The notes under the pieces are model-generated. The model made no database searches. It had not been told where the DNA came from and saw nothing but the letters and a program-made list of their open reading frames with translations. The position numbers were made by a program, and so were the translations under genes. A stretch of DNA of 25,309 bases from Mucidula mucida (Eukaryota > Basidiomycota > Agaricomycetes > Agaricales > Physalacriaceae), in assembly GCA_015501055.1 (NCBI GenBank), contig JADNYV010000495.1, positions 1 to 25,309 of the forward strand, given 5' to 3'. Shown here in pieces: positions 1 to 8,837 of this stretch; within the stretch, counting starts at the first letter, position 1, and each line of letters opens with the position of its first letter.

Positions 1-2249
1 GACACTTCTTTGCGTTTCAACGTAACGCTAACCCCTTGCTAGGACTCCTATGGTGCAGAGCGTAAGGAGAAACTACAGAACGAAATGAGTCTGTATCGCT
101 GCCATACCATTTTCAATTGCTCGCGAACATGCCCAAAGGGTTTGAACCCCGCAGCGGCTATCGCCAAGATCAAGCTCGAACTTGCCGCTGATTAGGTGCA
201 GAGTCGTTGGCGGTAGGGAACCTGGAGCCCGGTAGCAGACACGTGTGGGCGTCGGTGTGCATATTTACTTTTGTTTCATTGTCCTTTCGACACAAGCATG
301 AATGTAATCATTGGAAGTAATTTCACGTCTATTCAGGAATGCATACACCCGCCAGGCTTTTGGTAGAATCTCTTTCTTTCCTCTGTACAGTCTTCTAGCA
401 GGCGCTGGGAGGAGCGCGAGATATCTTAAGCTCCATGCGCAAACGCAGACGGAAGACTTGGCATACAGTCTTTGGATCTTGAACCTGATTCTAAAGCAAC
501 GAAACTTTTCGGCAAGCCTCGGTATGTGACTTCGTACTTGCTTGATAAGAACAATTTAAGTTTTCAGCTTGCAGCAGTATGGCTTAGGTGCTTGCTGCTT
601 CGTCTAACGCTTCAACCACTCTTTTATATCCTTTTGCTTGGAAGCACTCAGTGCGTCACCAGAAACTGTGAATCATCTGAAACGAAGTGAAAGGCAGCTG
701 TTCTCAATTTTCGGAGGAAGGATCTCTTGATAGACGTCTTGAGAGGAAAACGGGAAATGAAGTCAACGATTATCCGGTCAAGGGCTTTGGTCACGTTTAG
801 CTGGATATGGCGGCGTTCAAGGGCTAATCTGCGCCTTTTTTTTTGTAGACTACAAATCCTCGATGTGATGAATGATGCCGCGCGGGTGAGACTTGTACGC
901 TTCAGTCTTCAGGTTCTTCGGTTCGTGCATTTTTTCTATTCCCGGGCCAATGCTCGCTGATGCTGTTTGTGATCTCAACTGGCATATCGGTTATATAATC
1001 TCCGCTACGTGGTGCGAACCAACTTCCTGCAAATGAGAGAAATAGGATTCTTGTTTTGCTGCTGCTAGTGTTTACTAGGCTAGTCAAGCCGAACAGTTGA
1101 TGCGCCGTAATTAACTAAGTACACCAACGAGGCCAGGTAAGAGGTGGCGCGATGGCTGATCGGCATCTTAACCACAATGAAAGAGTTATGCCTAGTTTTT
1201 CCTTCCTGGTCTAGCAATTCAAAACTACAGGCTTGCGTGCAAGACGTCTGTTTCTGGTTACCACGGCAGTCACCTCAAGTTTTCTGCCACTCTCAGAGTC
1301 CCAATCAATAGAGAGAGCGATATGACAGTCTGGCTTAGCGGCTATCTGTCATCTAAAGGAAGTACTGACAGGATGGTGTACGCGGTTGTGAAGCTGTGAA
1401 CCGTTGGGAGGATAGTGCAACGGCTTGACTCCTTACATACTGGGATAAGTAGAGACCGTTTTCTTGGGAAGCGCAAATGTTTCCCATAGTGGGAAGTAAC
1501 GGTACATCGTTCAGTGTTCAGCTGGACGCAGCCAGCGAGTTTGCTGAAGGGGATGGCGTAGTTGAGTGCATTATCCATCTCCTTGGCTCTTCTGGGAACA
1601 TGCTATCAATTTTTTGCCCCAACAAACGCAATCGCTCCCGCACTGAGTAGTAGTTAGTCGCTTGCGTAGTCACTGGTTACGCGCCGTGGTGTCTTAGCGG
1701 CAAGCAGCACACTGCTTCATCGCTCACAGGAACAATTTTTTGGCACACGGTAGGTGCCCGCTATAGTTTACTTCTCCTCCTCTTGTATTTTGTACACCCA
1801 AGGTTTCAACTCGGTACGAACCTTTTGCAAAATGGTTTCATATGCCTGAACCTACAGTATGAACCTCATATATCAATGGGAAGTCTCTCAAAGCAATCTC
1901 CTGGTTTACTTTGACAGACACAGTAGCTGAACGGTTGGCTTCTGTGTTGATTTGTTCCATTCGGATTGCAATTTTTGGATTTCTGTTAGCTTGATAAGTA
2001 GACAAATTGGTGTCCCGGTACACATCTGTTGTAATAGTATCAGTAGCAGAAAGCAGGATGATAGCATAGCGGCTGTTCTCCTCATGTGTGTACTTTATCA
2101 CTGCAAGGCTTTTTTGGCCGTGCTGTAAAGTCAGGCGCTTAGCCTTTCATTCGCATGTTCAGGTTCTCCAAATAACAGGTTTCAGAAAGCACAAATCCAA
2201 ATGTCGGAGATACGCGTTGCTAAAATCAATGATACGCGCGACTGTCTGT
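1..2249. other. Gene-free left flank
   Basis: I see no gene I can support here. Open frames are short (at most 87 codons), overlap each other on both strands, and cannot be chained through convincing donor/branch/acceptor sets into a recognisable protein. No tRNA-like pair of internal promoter boxes, no terminal repeats and no transposase or reverse-transcriptase motif was noticed. The last part must contain the 3' untranslated region of the SAS10 gene, whose stop codon is at 2250-2252. It could be degenerate transposon or pseudogene remains, but nothing identifiable is left. Confidence 0.5.
1838..2101 (-). CDS. Doubtful small hypothetical ORF
   Basis: This is an 87-codon ATG-started frame on the minus strand and the best-looking frame of the left flank, with a balanced, mostly polar composition. 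I do not recognise the protein. It has no signal peptide, no membrane segment and no Cys/His motif. It could be one exon of a larger gene or a chance frame in decayed sequence. It lies 148 bp beyond the SAS10 stop codon on the same strand, so it might also sit in that gene's 3' region. I list it only because it is the least shadow-like frame here. Confidence 0.15.
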   Translation of the reverse strand: MIKYTHEENSRYAIILLSATDTITTDVYRDTNLSTYQANRNPKIAIRMEQINTEANRSATVSVKVNQEIALRDFPLIYEVHTVGSGI

Positions 2250-4384
2250 CTACCCCAACCGCACAGACTTGACCACCTTTGAAATACCGGACCGCTCTCC
2301 CTCGTACCTCGCCGCATCGCCGCCCTTGAACACCGCCTTTTGCGAAGAGACCTTCTTCTTCGCCTGGTCGAACTTTTGCCTCTTCTTCACGCGCGGATTC
2401 CTGACACTCTTTGGCCGATGCGGCGTAAGCCCTTTGTTCTTCAATATCGCACGAGAGACGGAGCGCGGCCCAGACGTTTCCTCTTCTGCGTAATCCACAC
2501 TATACCAGAATATTAGATCAGAAAATGATAACACAGAGATCGAAAGAGAGACTGACCGTGCACTCCGAGCTTCATGCTCCGCCTTCCTCTTTTCCTTCTT
2601 CTCCCTGGTAGCCTTTTTGACAAGCTCATAATACCCCTCGCCGTCCACATCCATCTCCACATCCATCTTGTCGCCTTCCGGATCAGCATCATCCAGATCC
2701 GCCCCGCCCTGCCGCTCCAGTCTCTTCTTCGCCTCCTCCGCCAGCCGCGTGTCCTTGGCCTTCTTTCTCTCCCTATAAGGAATATCATCGTCCCCGCCCA
2801 CCGTATCATTACGCGCCCCGCGTCGCCTGGCACTCGCACTCTCAATCTTGCTCGTATGGAAGCGCAAACTCTTCCTGCGCGCGCTCTTATCCGCGGCGTC
2901 GGCGTGCTGCAACTCCGTAGCTTCCCCAAACGCATCTGAAGCATCGACACGGGAACTCGCAGTGGGCTGGGCGGACGATATAAACTCGGGTTCGACGAGG
3001 TCGAATACCACGCTAGACGCGGTTTTGCGTTTTTTCTTGGGCGGTAGGTCGGTTATCGGTGGCGCTTGGAGAGGTTTTATCCTGATCTTAGGTAAGGAAG
3101 TAGCAGCAGCACCTGCGTCGTCCAGGAGATCACTGAGCTCGTTGGCTTCGAGTGTATCGTCCTTGTCGCGTCCCCATAGCTCCTGGGCATCCATCGCCTC
3201 GTCAAAGTCACTTTCGTCTTCGTCGTCATCATCCAGTTCAGAGTCAGAGTTGCCAAAGTCCATGTCCTCCATGGTGATTAAGGACTGCTTGAGAGTGATC
3301 AGACGCGACATGATGGGATGAGATTTGAGGCTCTCGAGATGCTGAGCGTGTTTCTGAGAACTGCGAAGATGGATATAAAACGCGAGTGTGCTGCCATAGG
3401 TCAACAGAGTTTCTAATCGTAAGTGTAAGTAAGAGATAGCAAAGCAAGAATCACGTTTGCAGACATACGGTAGTAAAGATGCATCATTCCAAGCTTGGGT
3501 GAGTTTGGACCATCTGCCTCTTGAGCTCTGATGAAGATGATGAGCATATCAACAAGGGACACCAGTGGCTCATGACATACGCTTTCAAATGTTGCTGCGT
3601 TTTGGATATAGAAGCCGCGGTGTCTGTCCAGTCGCGGGCGAGCGCCAGACTCTCCGGGTCGACCTTTTCAAAGTGACGAATGAGCGCAGCGTCGTCCTGT
3701 GGGAGTTGTTGAACAAGGGGGACCACACTGAAAGGAATGAAGACACAGTCAAAAACAACAACAAAAACAAAACGTACTCATCATCATCATCCGCGATCCC
3801 AGTCAAGTCTATGGGATCATTGAAGCCAAAGTCGTCATCTGTCATTTCCTGGCGCGCCTTGGCTTGAAGGCGCTTAGCTTCCTGCTCCTCGAGCTCGTGG
3901 CCCTCCTCGTCGTCGGACTCGAGGTTGGCGGCATTGGAAGAATAGTATGCGGCACGCGACTGGCCCCAGCTTTCCTCTTCTTCTTCCGAGTCAGAATCGG
4001 AATCAGAGGAGTCGTCTTTGGCTTTTGCTTTTGCTTTTGCTTTTGCTTTTCCCTTGTTTGTCTTTTTCACAGAGGTTTTGGCAGGCTCATCCTCTTGCTC
4101 TTCATCGTCGTCGTCTGAGATGCCGTCCAGCGCAAAGACCTCTTCATCATCTCCGTCGTCGTCACCATCGTTGTTTCCGTCAAGAAGAATTCTATCCCGC
4201 GAAGTATGGACTAGTCAAAGTCAAACACCATCTACCCAATGTTAGTCGACGTACACTGATCCTCCTCGTCCCCAGGAATATCGGACGACTTGTCCCACTT
4301 GTTGATATGCCCATCCGCGCGATTAAGAGCCCTTGGCTTTTTACCAGACGAGCCCTTTGTTTTGTTCCCTCGTTTCCTGACCAT
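2250..4384 (-). CDS. SAS10: Sas10/Utp3, small-subunit processome protein
   Basis: Spliced model of 6 exons: 4255-4384, 3778-4210, 3581-3727, 3469-3527, 2557-3412, 2250-2499, giving 624 aa. Sas10/Utp3 is a nucleolar component of the U3 snoRNP/SSU processome needed for 18S rRNA maturation. Seen in the sequence: a basic N-terminus, acidic Asp/Glu/Ser tracts, a low-complexity Ala-Lys run, and the Sas10/C1D-like helical segment ([20 protein letters not shown], then [19 protein letters not shown] across a splice junction). After further acidic and basic linkers comes the diagnostic C-terminal Sas10 domain ([41 protein letters not shown]). Introns are 44-57 nt and every junction restores the family sequence in frame. 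The start at 4384 is the first ATG in that frame, 63 bp from the divergent uS12m start, which leaves little room for an upstream alternative. Length is close to yeast Sas10 (about 610 aa). Identity is firm; the weakest point is the GTCAGT donor of the last intron. Confidence 0.95.
4021..4050. repeat. Coding microsatellite (GCTTTT)x5
   Basis: Five perfect tandem copies of the hexamer GCTTTT on the + strand lie inside SAS10 exon 2. On the coding strand this reads as alternating Lys-Ala codons, giving the KAKAKAKAK run beside an acidic serine tract. A hexamer keeps the reading frame if copy number changes, so it can vary between strains without breaking the protein. Confidence 0.9.
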
Positions 4385-4447
4385 GGTGAAAGAACAAGAG
4401 AAATTTTGAATGCGGCCCGATCATCCGGACTTTGTCGTTCTACCGCG
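4385..4447. promoter_or_regulatory. 63-bp shared promoter, SAS10 / MRPS12
   Basis: This interval separates the divergent start codons of SAS10 (minus) and the mitochondrial uS12 gene (plus). It must hold both core promoters and both 5' untranslated regions, unless transcription starts lie inside the opposite coding sequence. I see no TATA box; the segment is mixed, with GAAAG- and TCATC-type words. The arrangement implies a bidirectional, TATA-less promoter for two ribosome-related genes. Coordinates are exact; the promoter role is inferred from position. Confidence 0.6.
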
Positions 4448-5076
4448 ATGAACATACTGGCGCGGACCCTCGGGTCGACGTCGCGCCTCGCGCTCTCTCG
4501 GCCACCACTAACGATGCTCTCCCGGTCACCACCAACGATGCTCTCTCGGTCACTTCTACCCCCGCCTCGCTCCTTTCACAGCTCTCTGCCGGCGCTGGCG
4601 ACGATGAACCAAGCGATGAAGCGCAAAAAGCGGCCGACGCGGCGCTCGCAAGAGTCCAAGGCGCCGCTGCTCAACACGTCCCCGCAGCGCAAGGGCGTCT
4701 GCACGGCCATCATCATCGCCAAGCCGAAAAAGCCCAACTCTGCAAAGCGAAAGGTCGCGAGGGTCAAGTTGACGAACGGCAACTCGCTGCAGGCGTACAT
4801 TCAGGGCGAGGGGCATAATTTGCAAGACCACAGTGTCGTGCTTATTCGTGGAGGACGCTCCAAGGATTTGCCGGGTGTCAAGTGAGTGTCGGCGTTGTAG
4901 TGCGTTGGGTTGGTGTTGACTGGAATGAATAGATACAAGGTTATTCGTGGCGCGTTGGACTTTTCTGGTGTTGCGGGTCGGAAGACTGCGCGTAGTACGT
5001 ATGGGTATGTATTGCGCATTATTCTCGCCATTCAATTGCTTATTTTCCCGTTAGCGCTAAAAAGCCCAAGAAGTAG
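4448..5076 (+). CDS. MRPS12: Mitochondrial small-subunit ribosomal protein uS12m
   Basis: Three exons, 4448-4881, 4933-5004 and 5055-5076, encode 175 aa. uS12 sits at the decoding centre of the small subunit and influences accuracy. The S12 core starts near residue 53 (MNQ, then basic residues) and carries the family signatures [48 protein letters not shown] and [15 protein letters not shown], with a short lysine-rich end. The first 50 or so residues are rich in Arg, Ser and Leu with almost no acidic residues, as in a mitochondrial presequence (RSFHSS resembles a processing-site region). Cytosolic uS12 is a different, longer protein, and bacterial S12 lacks this leader, so the mitochondrial form is clear. 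Both introns (51 and 50 nt) have good donors (GTGAGT, GTATGT) and fall inside conserved codons. The gene is divergent from SAS10 and convergent with the SNARE gene, 258 bp away. Confidence 0.96.
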
Positions 5077-5334
5077 TGCTTTATATTATATCTTTGAGCT
5101 GTTTGGTGTTTTCACTCAATGACAGCTTCAAACTGTGGCTATAATGTTGCCGCAAGATGTGTCGTACTCGTTTGGAGACGTAGTACACGCACAAGTAAAA
5201 TGTCCTCGGTCTAATAATCGGATAGAGCATCCTAGGGAAGCTTTTCTTTTCTAACCGACAAATGTTTGCCCTTGCACGCTATCCAACGCTCCGGGTGATA
5301 CGATATAGAATAAAAAATAGATTATATGTGAGGG

Positions 5335-6111
5335 TCATGTCTTGAAGACGACAATCAAGACGAGGAGAATGAGGATAAGGACGCCAATGGTGACCGTGGA
5401 TACTGTGGGAGTAGATGAGAAGTGACAAAGGCGGACAAGGAGACTGACCATTGCCACCGACACCCTTCACGACGCGATCGAGTCTTCTTCTTGCGGTAGC
5501 CATGCGGTTATGTGTATTATCAACGTCTTCTTCGAGAGCCTAGGAGATGTGAGTGTCGCGCGAGGAACGGAGGATCCCACACTGACCTCCAACAAGCCCA
5601 CGTGCTCCTCGAGTTCGCCATTGATTTGAGTAGAGATGTGGTGTTGGCGTGATATGGACTGTGCGAGCGAGTCCAGATGCGTGTCCTGTTCTGAATGGAG
5701 GCCTAAGCAAGGCTTGTGTAATTGTGGGTGGATACACACGCTGCATTATCTGCTGTTGTTCCTCGAATAATTCGCCTTCGTGCATATGTGCTCGGCCTGC
5801 TTCCAAGTCGAGGTTCATGTTCGGTGGCGGTGGTGGTGGTGGGTCATCCGTATATGGTTCAAGTATGTCTTCCTCCTCCTCGTTCTCTCTGTAAAGCCTG
5901 GGTAAAGTTATGATTACACGCACGCACAGACTGACCCAAACATGGCGCGCATAACCTCATACTGGCGCTTAAGACCGGGATCCTTTGCACCTCTGAGAAC
6001 CGCGAGATTGCGTCTAATCCTCTGCTCGTCGACCCTCCTCCCCTTTTCCCTGTCGAGGAGGAGGGCCATAGTCTGGCTGGAGAGAACGGTGAGCTTGGCG
6101 GTGGACGTCAT
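5335..6111 (-). CDS. Qc-SNARE, syntaxin-8-like, tail-anchored
   Basis: Five exons, 5936-6111, 5740-5897, 5587-5702, 5449-5539 and 5335-5402, give 202 aa. Qc-SNAREs supply one helix of the four-helix fusion bundle; syntaxin-8 types act at late endosome/vacuole or Golgi-endosome steps. Seen: an N-terminal helical region with many charged residues, a Pro7 tract, a linker, then a SNARE motif starting QDTHLDSLAQSISRQHH and running through ELEEHVGLLEALEEDVDNTH. It ends in one hydrophobic anchor of about 20 residues (TIGVLILILLVLIVVF) and three further residues, so it is tail-anchored. Introns are only 37, 38, 46 and 47 nt, and three of four donors are GTCAGT. The zero-layer position aligned with Gln of syntaxin 6 (ELEEQ) is His here. 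The start ATG at 6111 is the first ATG in frame. Syntaxin-8/Syn8 is the best fit; a Tlg1/syntaxin-6-like role is the alternative. Confidence 0.88.
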
Positions 6112-6159
6112 GAGGAATAGTGACGTGATCACGCGTGTGACATTCTCCCACACGCGGGT

Positions 6160-6165
6160 TGATAA
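6160..6165 (+). promoter_or_regulatory. HGATAR core upstream of siderophore gene
   Basis: TGATAA fits the fungal GATA-factor core HGATAR. It lies 27 bp before the synthetase ATG and 18 bp from the longer site at 6184-6192. Iron-responsive GATA repressors commonly use paired GATA elements, which makes this single short match more credible than it would be alone. It could equally be part of a TATA-like element. Confidence 0.4.
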
Positions 6166-6183
6166 ATAGCCAGACGGAATGGG

Positions 6184-6192
6184 TTATCTGAT
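6184..6192 (-). promoter_or_regulatory. Iron-GATA-factor site ATCWGATAA
   Basis: The + strand reads TTATCTGAT, whose reverse complement ATCAGATAA is a perfect match to the ATCWGATAA consensus of fungal iron-regulatory GATA repressors (SreA, Sre1, Fep1, Urbs1 family). It ends at the base immediately before the ATG (6193) of the siderophore synthetase. These factors repress siderophore biosynthesis when iron is sufficient. Position and target function agree, so the gene is predicted to be induced under iron starvation. Binding is inferred from sequence only. Confidence 0.6.
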
Positions 6193-7818
6193 ATGGCTGC
6201 TACACACGCTCGCCTGCTCAGCGCGCTCGTCACAGAGGGTCTCGTACCCGCATATCTGCTCCCCGATGGACGCGTCCAATTGCAGCTCCCCAATGTTGAT
6301 CCCATAGCACTGGTACACAAACCGCTACTGCACCCTGGCTCGTCGCAGATTGCAATGCTCGATCCGATGGATATAGACACCCTCGCTCCGTCTCCTCTGC
6401 CTCTCTTTACAGCCTTTGCCAAATCTGCGAATCTGTCTGCAGACATGGAAGCAGCGATCGCAGAGGAACTGGAGAGCGCCGCGCATTGGACGACAGTCGC
6501 AGAGACCCATCCGCCGCCGATACCCACAGCAACGTCGGCGCCAATTGTGTTTGAGCAGAGCATCGTGTCTGGTCATCCTACCCATCCCATGCACAAGACA
6601 CGTGCTGCTCTTCCCCCGCTCATTCTGGAGCCATCATACGACCTCCTCCACCCCCGTCTACGTCTAGTCGCTGTCCCACGCGAGTCTCTGCGCCTCAGCG
6701 GAGAATACGACTCCCTCATCACGCCCTTCCTCGCTCAATATCCGTCCTTTACTCTTCCCTCTTCAGATCACGTCGCTGTCCCCGTTCACGAACTGCAAGT
6801 GGCGCATATTTTGAAAATGAAGGATCTTCACCTGTATCCCCCCATCATCAGTGTCCCCGCCCTCGCACAGCAGTCACTCCGCTCCGTCCTCCTCCCCGGG
6901 GTACAAGGGACTCACCTCAAGCTTCCCCTCGGCGTCAAACTCACCTCTGCCGTGCGCACCATCTCCCCTCCCTCTGCCCTCTTCGGAGTCCCATTCTGCC
7001 ACCGTACTCTTCCCAAGCTTACGTACGACCGCACCATCCTCACCGTCCTCGAGGAACGCGCTTCCCTCATCAGCACACACCCAGATCCCCTCATCTCCCG
7101 CCACCTCGCCTGCATCATCCGCGACAACCCCTCCCCTCCCCCAGGAGAAGCCTACATCGTCTCCACCTCCCTCGTTGATCGCCCCGCCGCATACCCCCAA
7201 GCCCTCTTCCACCTCACCACCCCCGCCCAGCGCGTGGCCTGGTTCACGAAATACGTTACGCTCCTCCTCGACGCGTTCCTCCCTCCCATCCTCAACGACG
7301 GTCTCGCCTTTGAATGCCATCCCCAGAACACCATCCTCCGCTGCTCCCTCCCCACAGGCGACCCCCTTGGCTTCTTCCTCCGCGACTTTGGCGGCCTCAA
7401 GATACACGCTCCGTCCCTCCCGGAGAGTATCTTTGATTACGCAAACCCAGAGCACAGCATTTTCGCGCACAGCATTGACGATGTCTGGACGAGGATGTAT
7501 CATACGCTAGTCCACAACCACGTGCAGCAGCTTGCTCGCGTTATGGATTTGCATCATTCGGCCCAGGCATATCGCATTCTCCATGTCCTCCTCCTCGACC
7601 GTCTTCCCGCCTCTCACCCGTGGCTGACACTCCCGACTCAGCCCGGCAAGTGCTTCCTCCGCATGCGCCTCGCCTCAATGGATCGCTTCCATCTTCACGC
7701 GCCCTTTCCCAACCTCGTTCTGTGGAGGGGCGACCAGCAGAGCGAGGTCCACAATGTCAATTTGGATATGCCGTACCTCACAAATGATGTACCCAGGTGG
7801 GGAAAGATTGAAGGCTAG
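6193..7818 (+). CDS. NRPS-independent siderophore synthetase, IucA/IucC family
   Basis: A single uninterrupted exon of 541 aa. NIS synthetases use ATP to adenylate a carboxylate (citrate or a citryl/succinyl derivative) and condense it with an amine or alcohol, building siderophores such as aerobactin or rhizoferrin; the enzyme is normally cytosolic. Seen: the N-domain motif GHPTHPMHKTRAAL at residues 127-140, an SLRS segment (S228, R230), KLPLGVKLTSAVRT with K243, T251 and R255, then FECHPQN with H376 and N379, and RDFGG with D398. The order and much of the spacing match the ATP-binding residues known for AcsD/IucA, so the enzyme looks catalytically competent. The usual P-V-H-P-W-Q motif reads PVHELQ near 197-202. 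No signal peptide or membrane segment is visible. The gene has no intron while its neighbours have 2-13, and it has no siderophore transporter or monooxygenase beside it. Substrate and type cannot be told from sequence. A fungal gene acquired from bacteria is the likely origin. Confidence 0.92.
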   Translation: MAATHARLLSALVTEGLVPAYLLPDGRVQLQLPNVDPIALVHKPLLHPGSSQIAMLDPMDIDTLAPSPLPLFTAFAKSANLSADMEAAIAEELESAAHWTTVAETHPPPIPTATSAPIVFEQSIVSGHPTHPMHKTRAALPPLILEPSYDLLHPRLRLVAVPRESLRLSGEYDSLITPFLAQYPSFTLPSSDHVAVPVHELQVAHILKMKDLHLYPPIISVPALAQQSLRSVLLPGVQGTHLKLPLGVKLTSAVRTISPPSALFGVPFCHRTLPKLTYDRTILTVLEERASLISTHPDPLISRHLACIIRDNPSPPPGEAYIVSTSLVDRPAAYPQALFHLTTPAQRVAWFTKYVTLLLDAFLPPILNDGLAFECHPQNTILRCSLPTGDPLGFFLRDFGGLKIHAPSLPESIFDYANPEHSIFAHSIDDVWTRMYHTLVHNHVQQLARVMDLHHSAQAYRILHVLLLDRLPASHPWLTLPTQPGKCFLRMRLASMDRFHLHAPFPNLVLWRGDQQSEVHNVNLDMPYLTNDVPRWGKIEG

Positions 7819-7937
7819 GTAGATTTATGATATATTAGAGACCTCTACTTATTCAAAAATGTCACAATAGAAACTGACCGTCCAACTAATGCGTGTGTCG
7901 AGAGATCCATGTCAAAATAAATCGCTGCAAACTTTGG

Positions 7938-8735
7938 CCAGACACCAGCAAGCCATTACACCATGCCGCTGTGCTCGTTCCTCCCAATTGCAATCTGTAC
8001 CGAGAGGCCTGATCAAAACGAATCAGCAGGCTGCCCTTCTAGATCAGGTGTATCCCAACAACCGAAGGATACGCCAGTGTGTTGTTCAAAACTGCCGTGT
8101 GCTGCAGCAAATTTCTCACCGCAACAAGAAGCGCGGCGGCAACGAGTTCAGTTTCTATCAAGTGACTTTGACAAAGCTTGCCTTTTAGCACCGAAATCGT
8201 CTGAGTAAAAACAAGATCGCCTATCGCTCTTTCATATGTGAAGTCAAGCCACTATGCCATTCTCCCCATGACTAATTGCATCCACGCAACCGCTACTTGT
8301 CCGCTGTCTGAGAAAGGAAAAGTTGTTCTGTCATATAGCACTGCGCCCTATCAATGTTCAAATCGCCGGGTGTCCTAGTAGGAAGAAGAGTCATGTCCGT
8401 GAGAACATATTTATGATCAACCGTCTGCCCAGAGAACAGACGGCCGCTGAGCCATACTGCTAGGCTTTGTCTTCAAATTTCTAATGAATCAGTAAACTTG
8501 AAAATGGCAAAGCAAAGGGACTTGAAGGGGTGAAAAAGTGAACCACCACGAGATACAGATCTACTAGCACAAAGATATCCCTTCAGCCATCTTGGCTGTC
8601 TATAGGCGGTGCGCTGACGCAAAAGTTTGGCTTGTGCGCCACCGACCACTAGCAGCAAAAGATTAATGCGGCGCTTTGCCCTACACAATACGTGCAGCTG
8701 AAGCCGTCAGACCATGCTGCCTCGAAAGTCGAAGC
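7938..8735. repeat. Diverged tandem duplication, copy A
   Basis: Copy A shares at least nine short blocks, in the same order and orientation, with copy B at 8838-9515. The best pairs are GACACCAGCAAGCCAT at 7942 and 8841; AACAAGAAGCGCGGCGGCAA near 8131 against a close variant near 8930; GCACCGAAATC near 8190 and 9017; GTCAAGCCACTATGCCAT near 8242 and 9070; GGCGGTGCGCTGAC near 8605 and 9391; and GCCGTCAGACCATGCTGCC near 8705 and 9486. The offset falls from about 900 to 780 bp along the copies, so indels have accumulated between blocks. The unit type is not recognised and there is no clear open frame through it. Confidence 0.7.
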
Positions 8736-8837
8736 CAATGATCCTATGATCTATCCAGAACCAACTTCACTGAGCGTTGAAGTAACGCGCGTCCCCGTCA
8801 AATCTAATCACTGTGAGAGGACCGCAAAATGAACACT

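Larger units (their letters stand above)
6112..6192. promoter_or_regulatory. 81-bp shared promoter, SNARE / siderophore synthetase
   Basis: This interval lies between the divergent start codons of the SNARE gene and the siderophore synthetase. A weak TATA-like word (GATAAATAG, 6161-6169) lies 24 bp before the synthetase ATG, but it overlaps a GATA-factor core and may be that instead. The 5' untranslated region of the synthetase must be very short or absent unless transcription starts within SNARE exon 1. Confidence 0.5.

Noticed and set aside
2848..3321. 157-codon plus-strand frame inside SAS10
   Set aside because: It is antisense to acidic and serine-rich Sas10 codons; its Ser-rich runs are the mirror of Asp/Glu tracts. 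No independent gene.
3947..4447. 167-codon in-frame extension upstream of uS12m
   Set aside because: The frame is open by chance through antisense SAS10 and the shared promoter. The Met at 4448 begins a typical mitochondrial presequence.
6851..7510. 219-codon plus frame and 209-codon minus frame inside the siderophore synthetase
   Set aside because: Both are shadows of the real 541-aa frame, with extreme Ser/Pro or Glu/Gly/Val composition caused by codon bias. No motif supports either.
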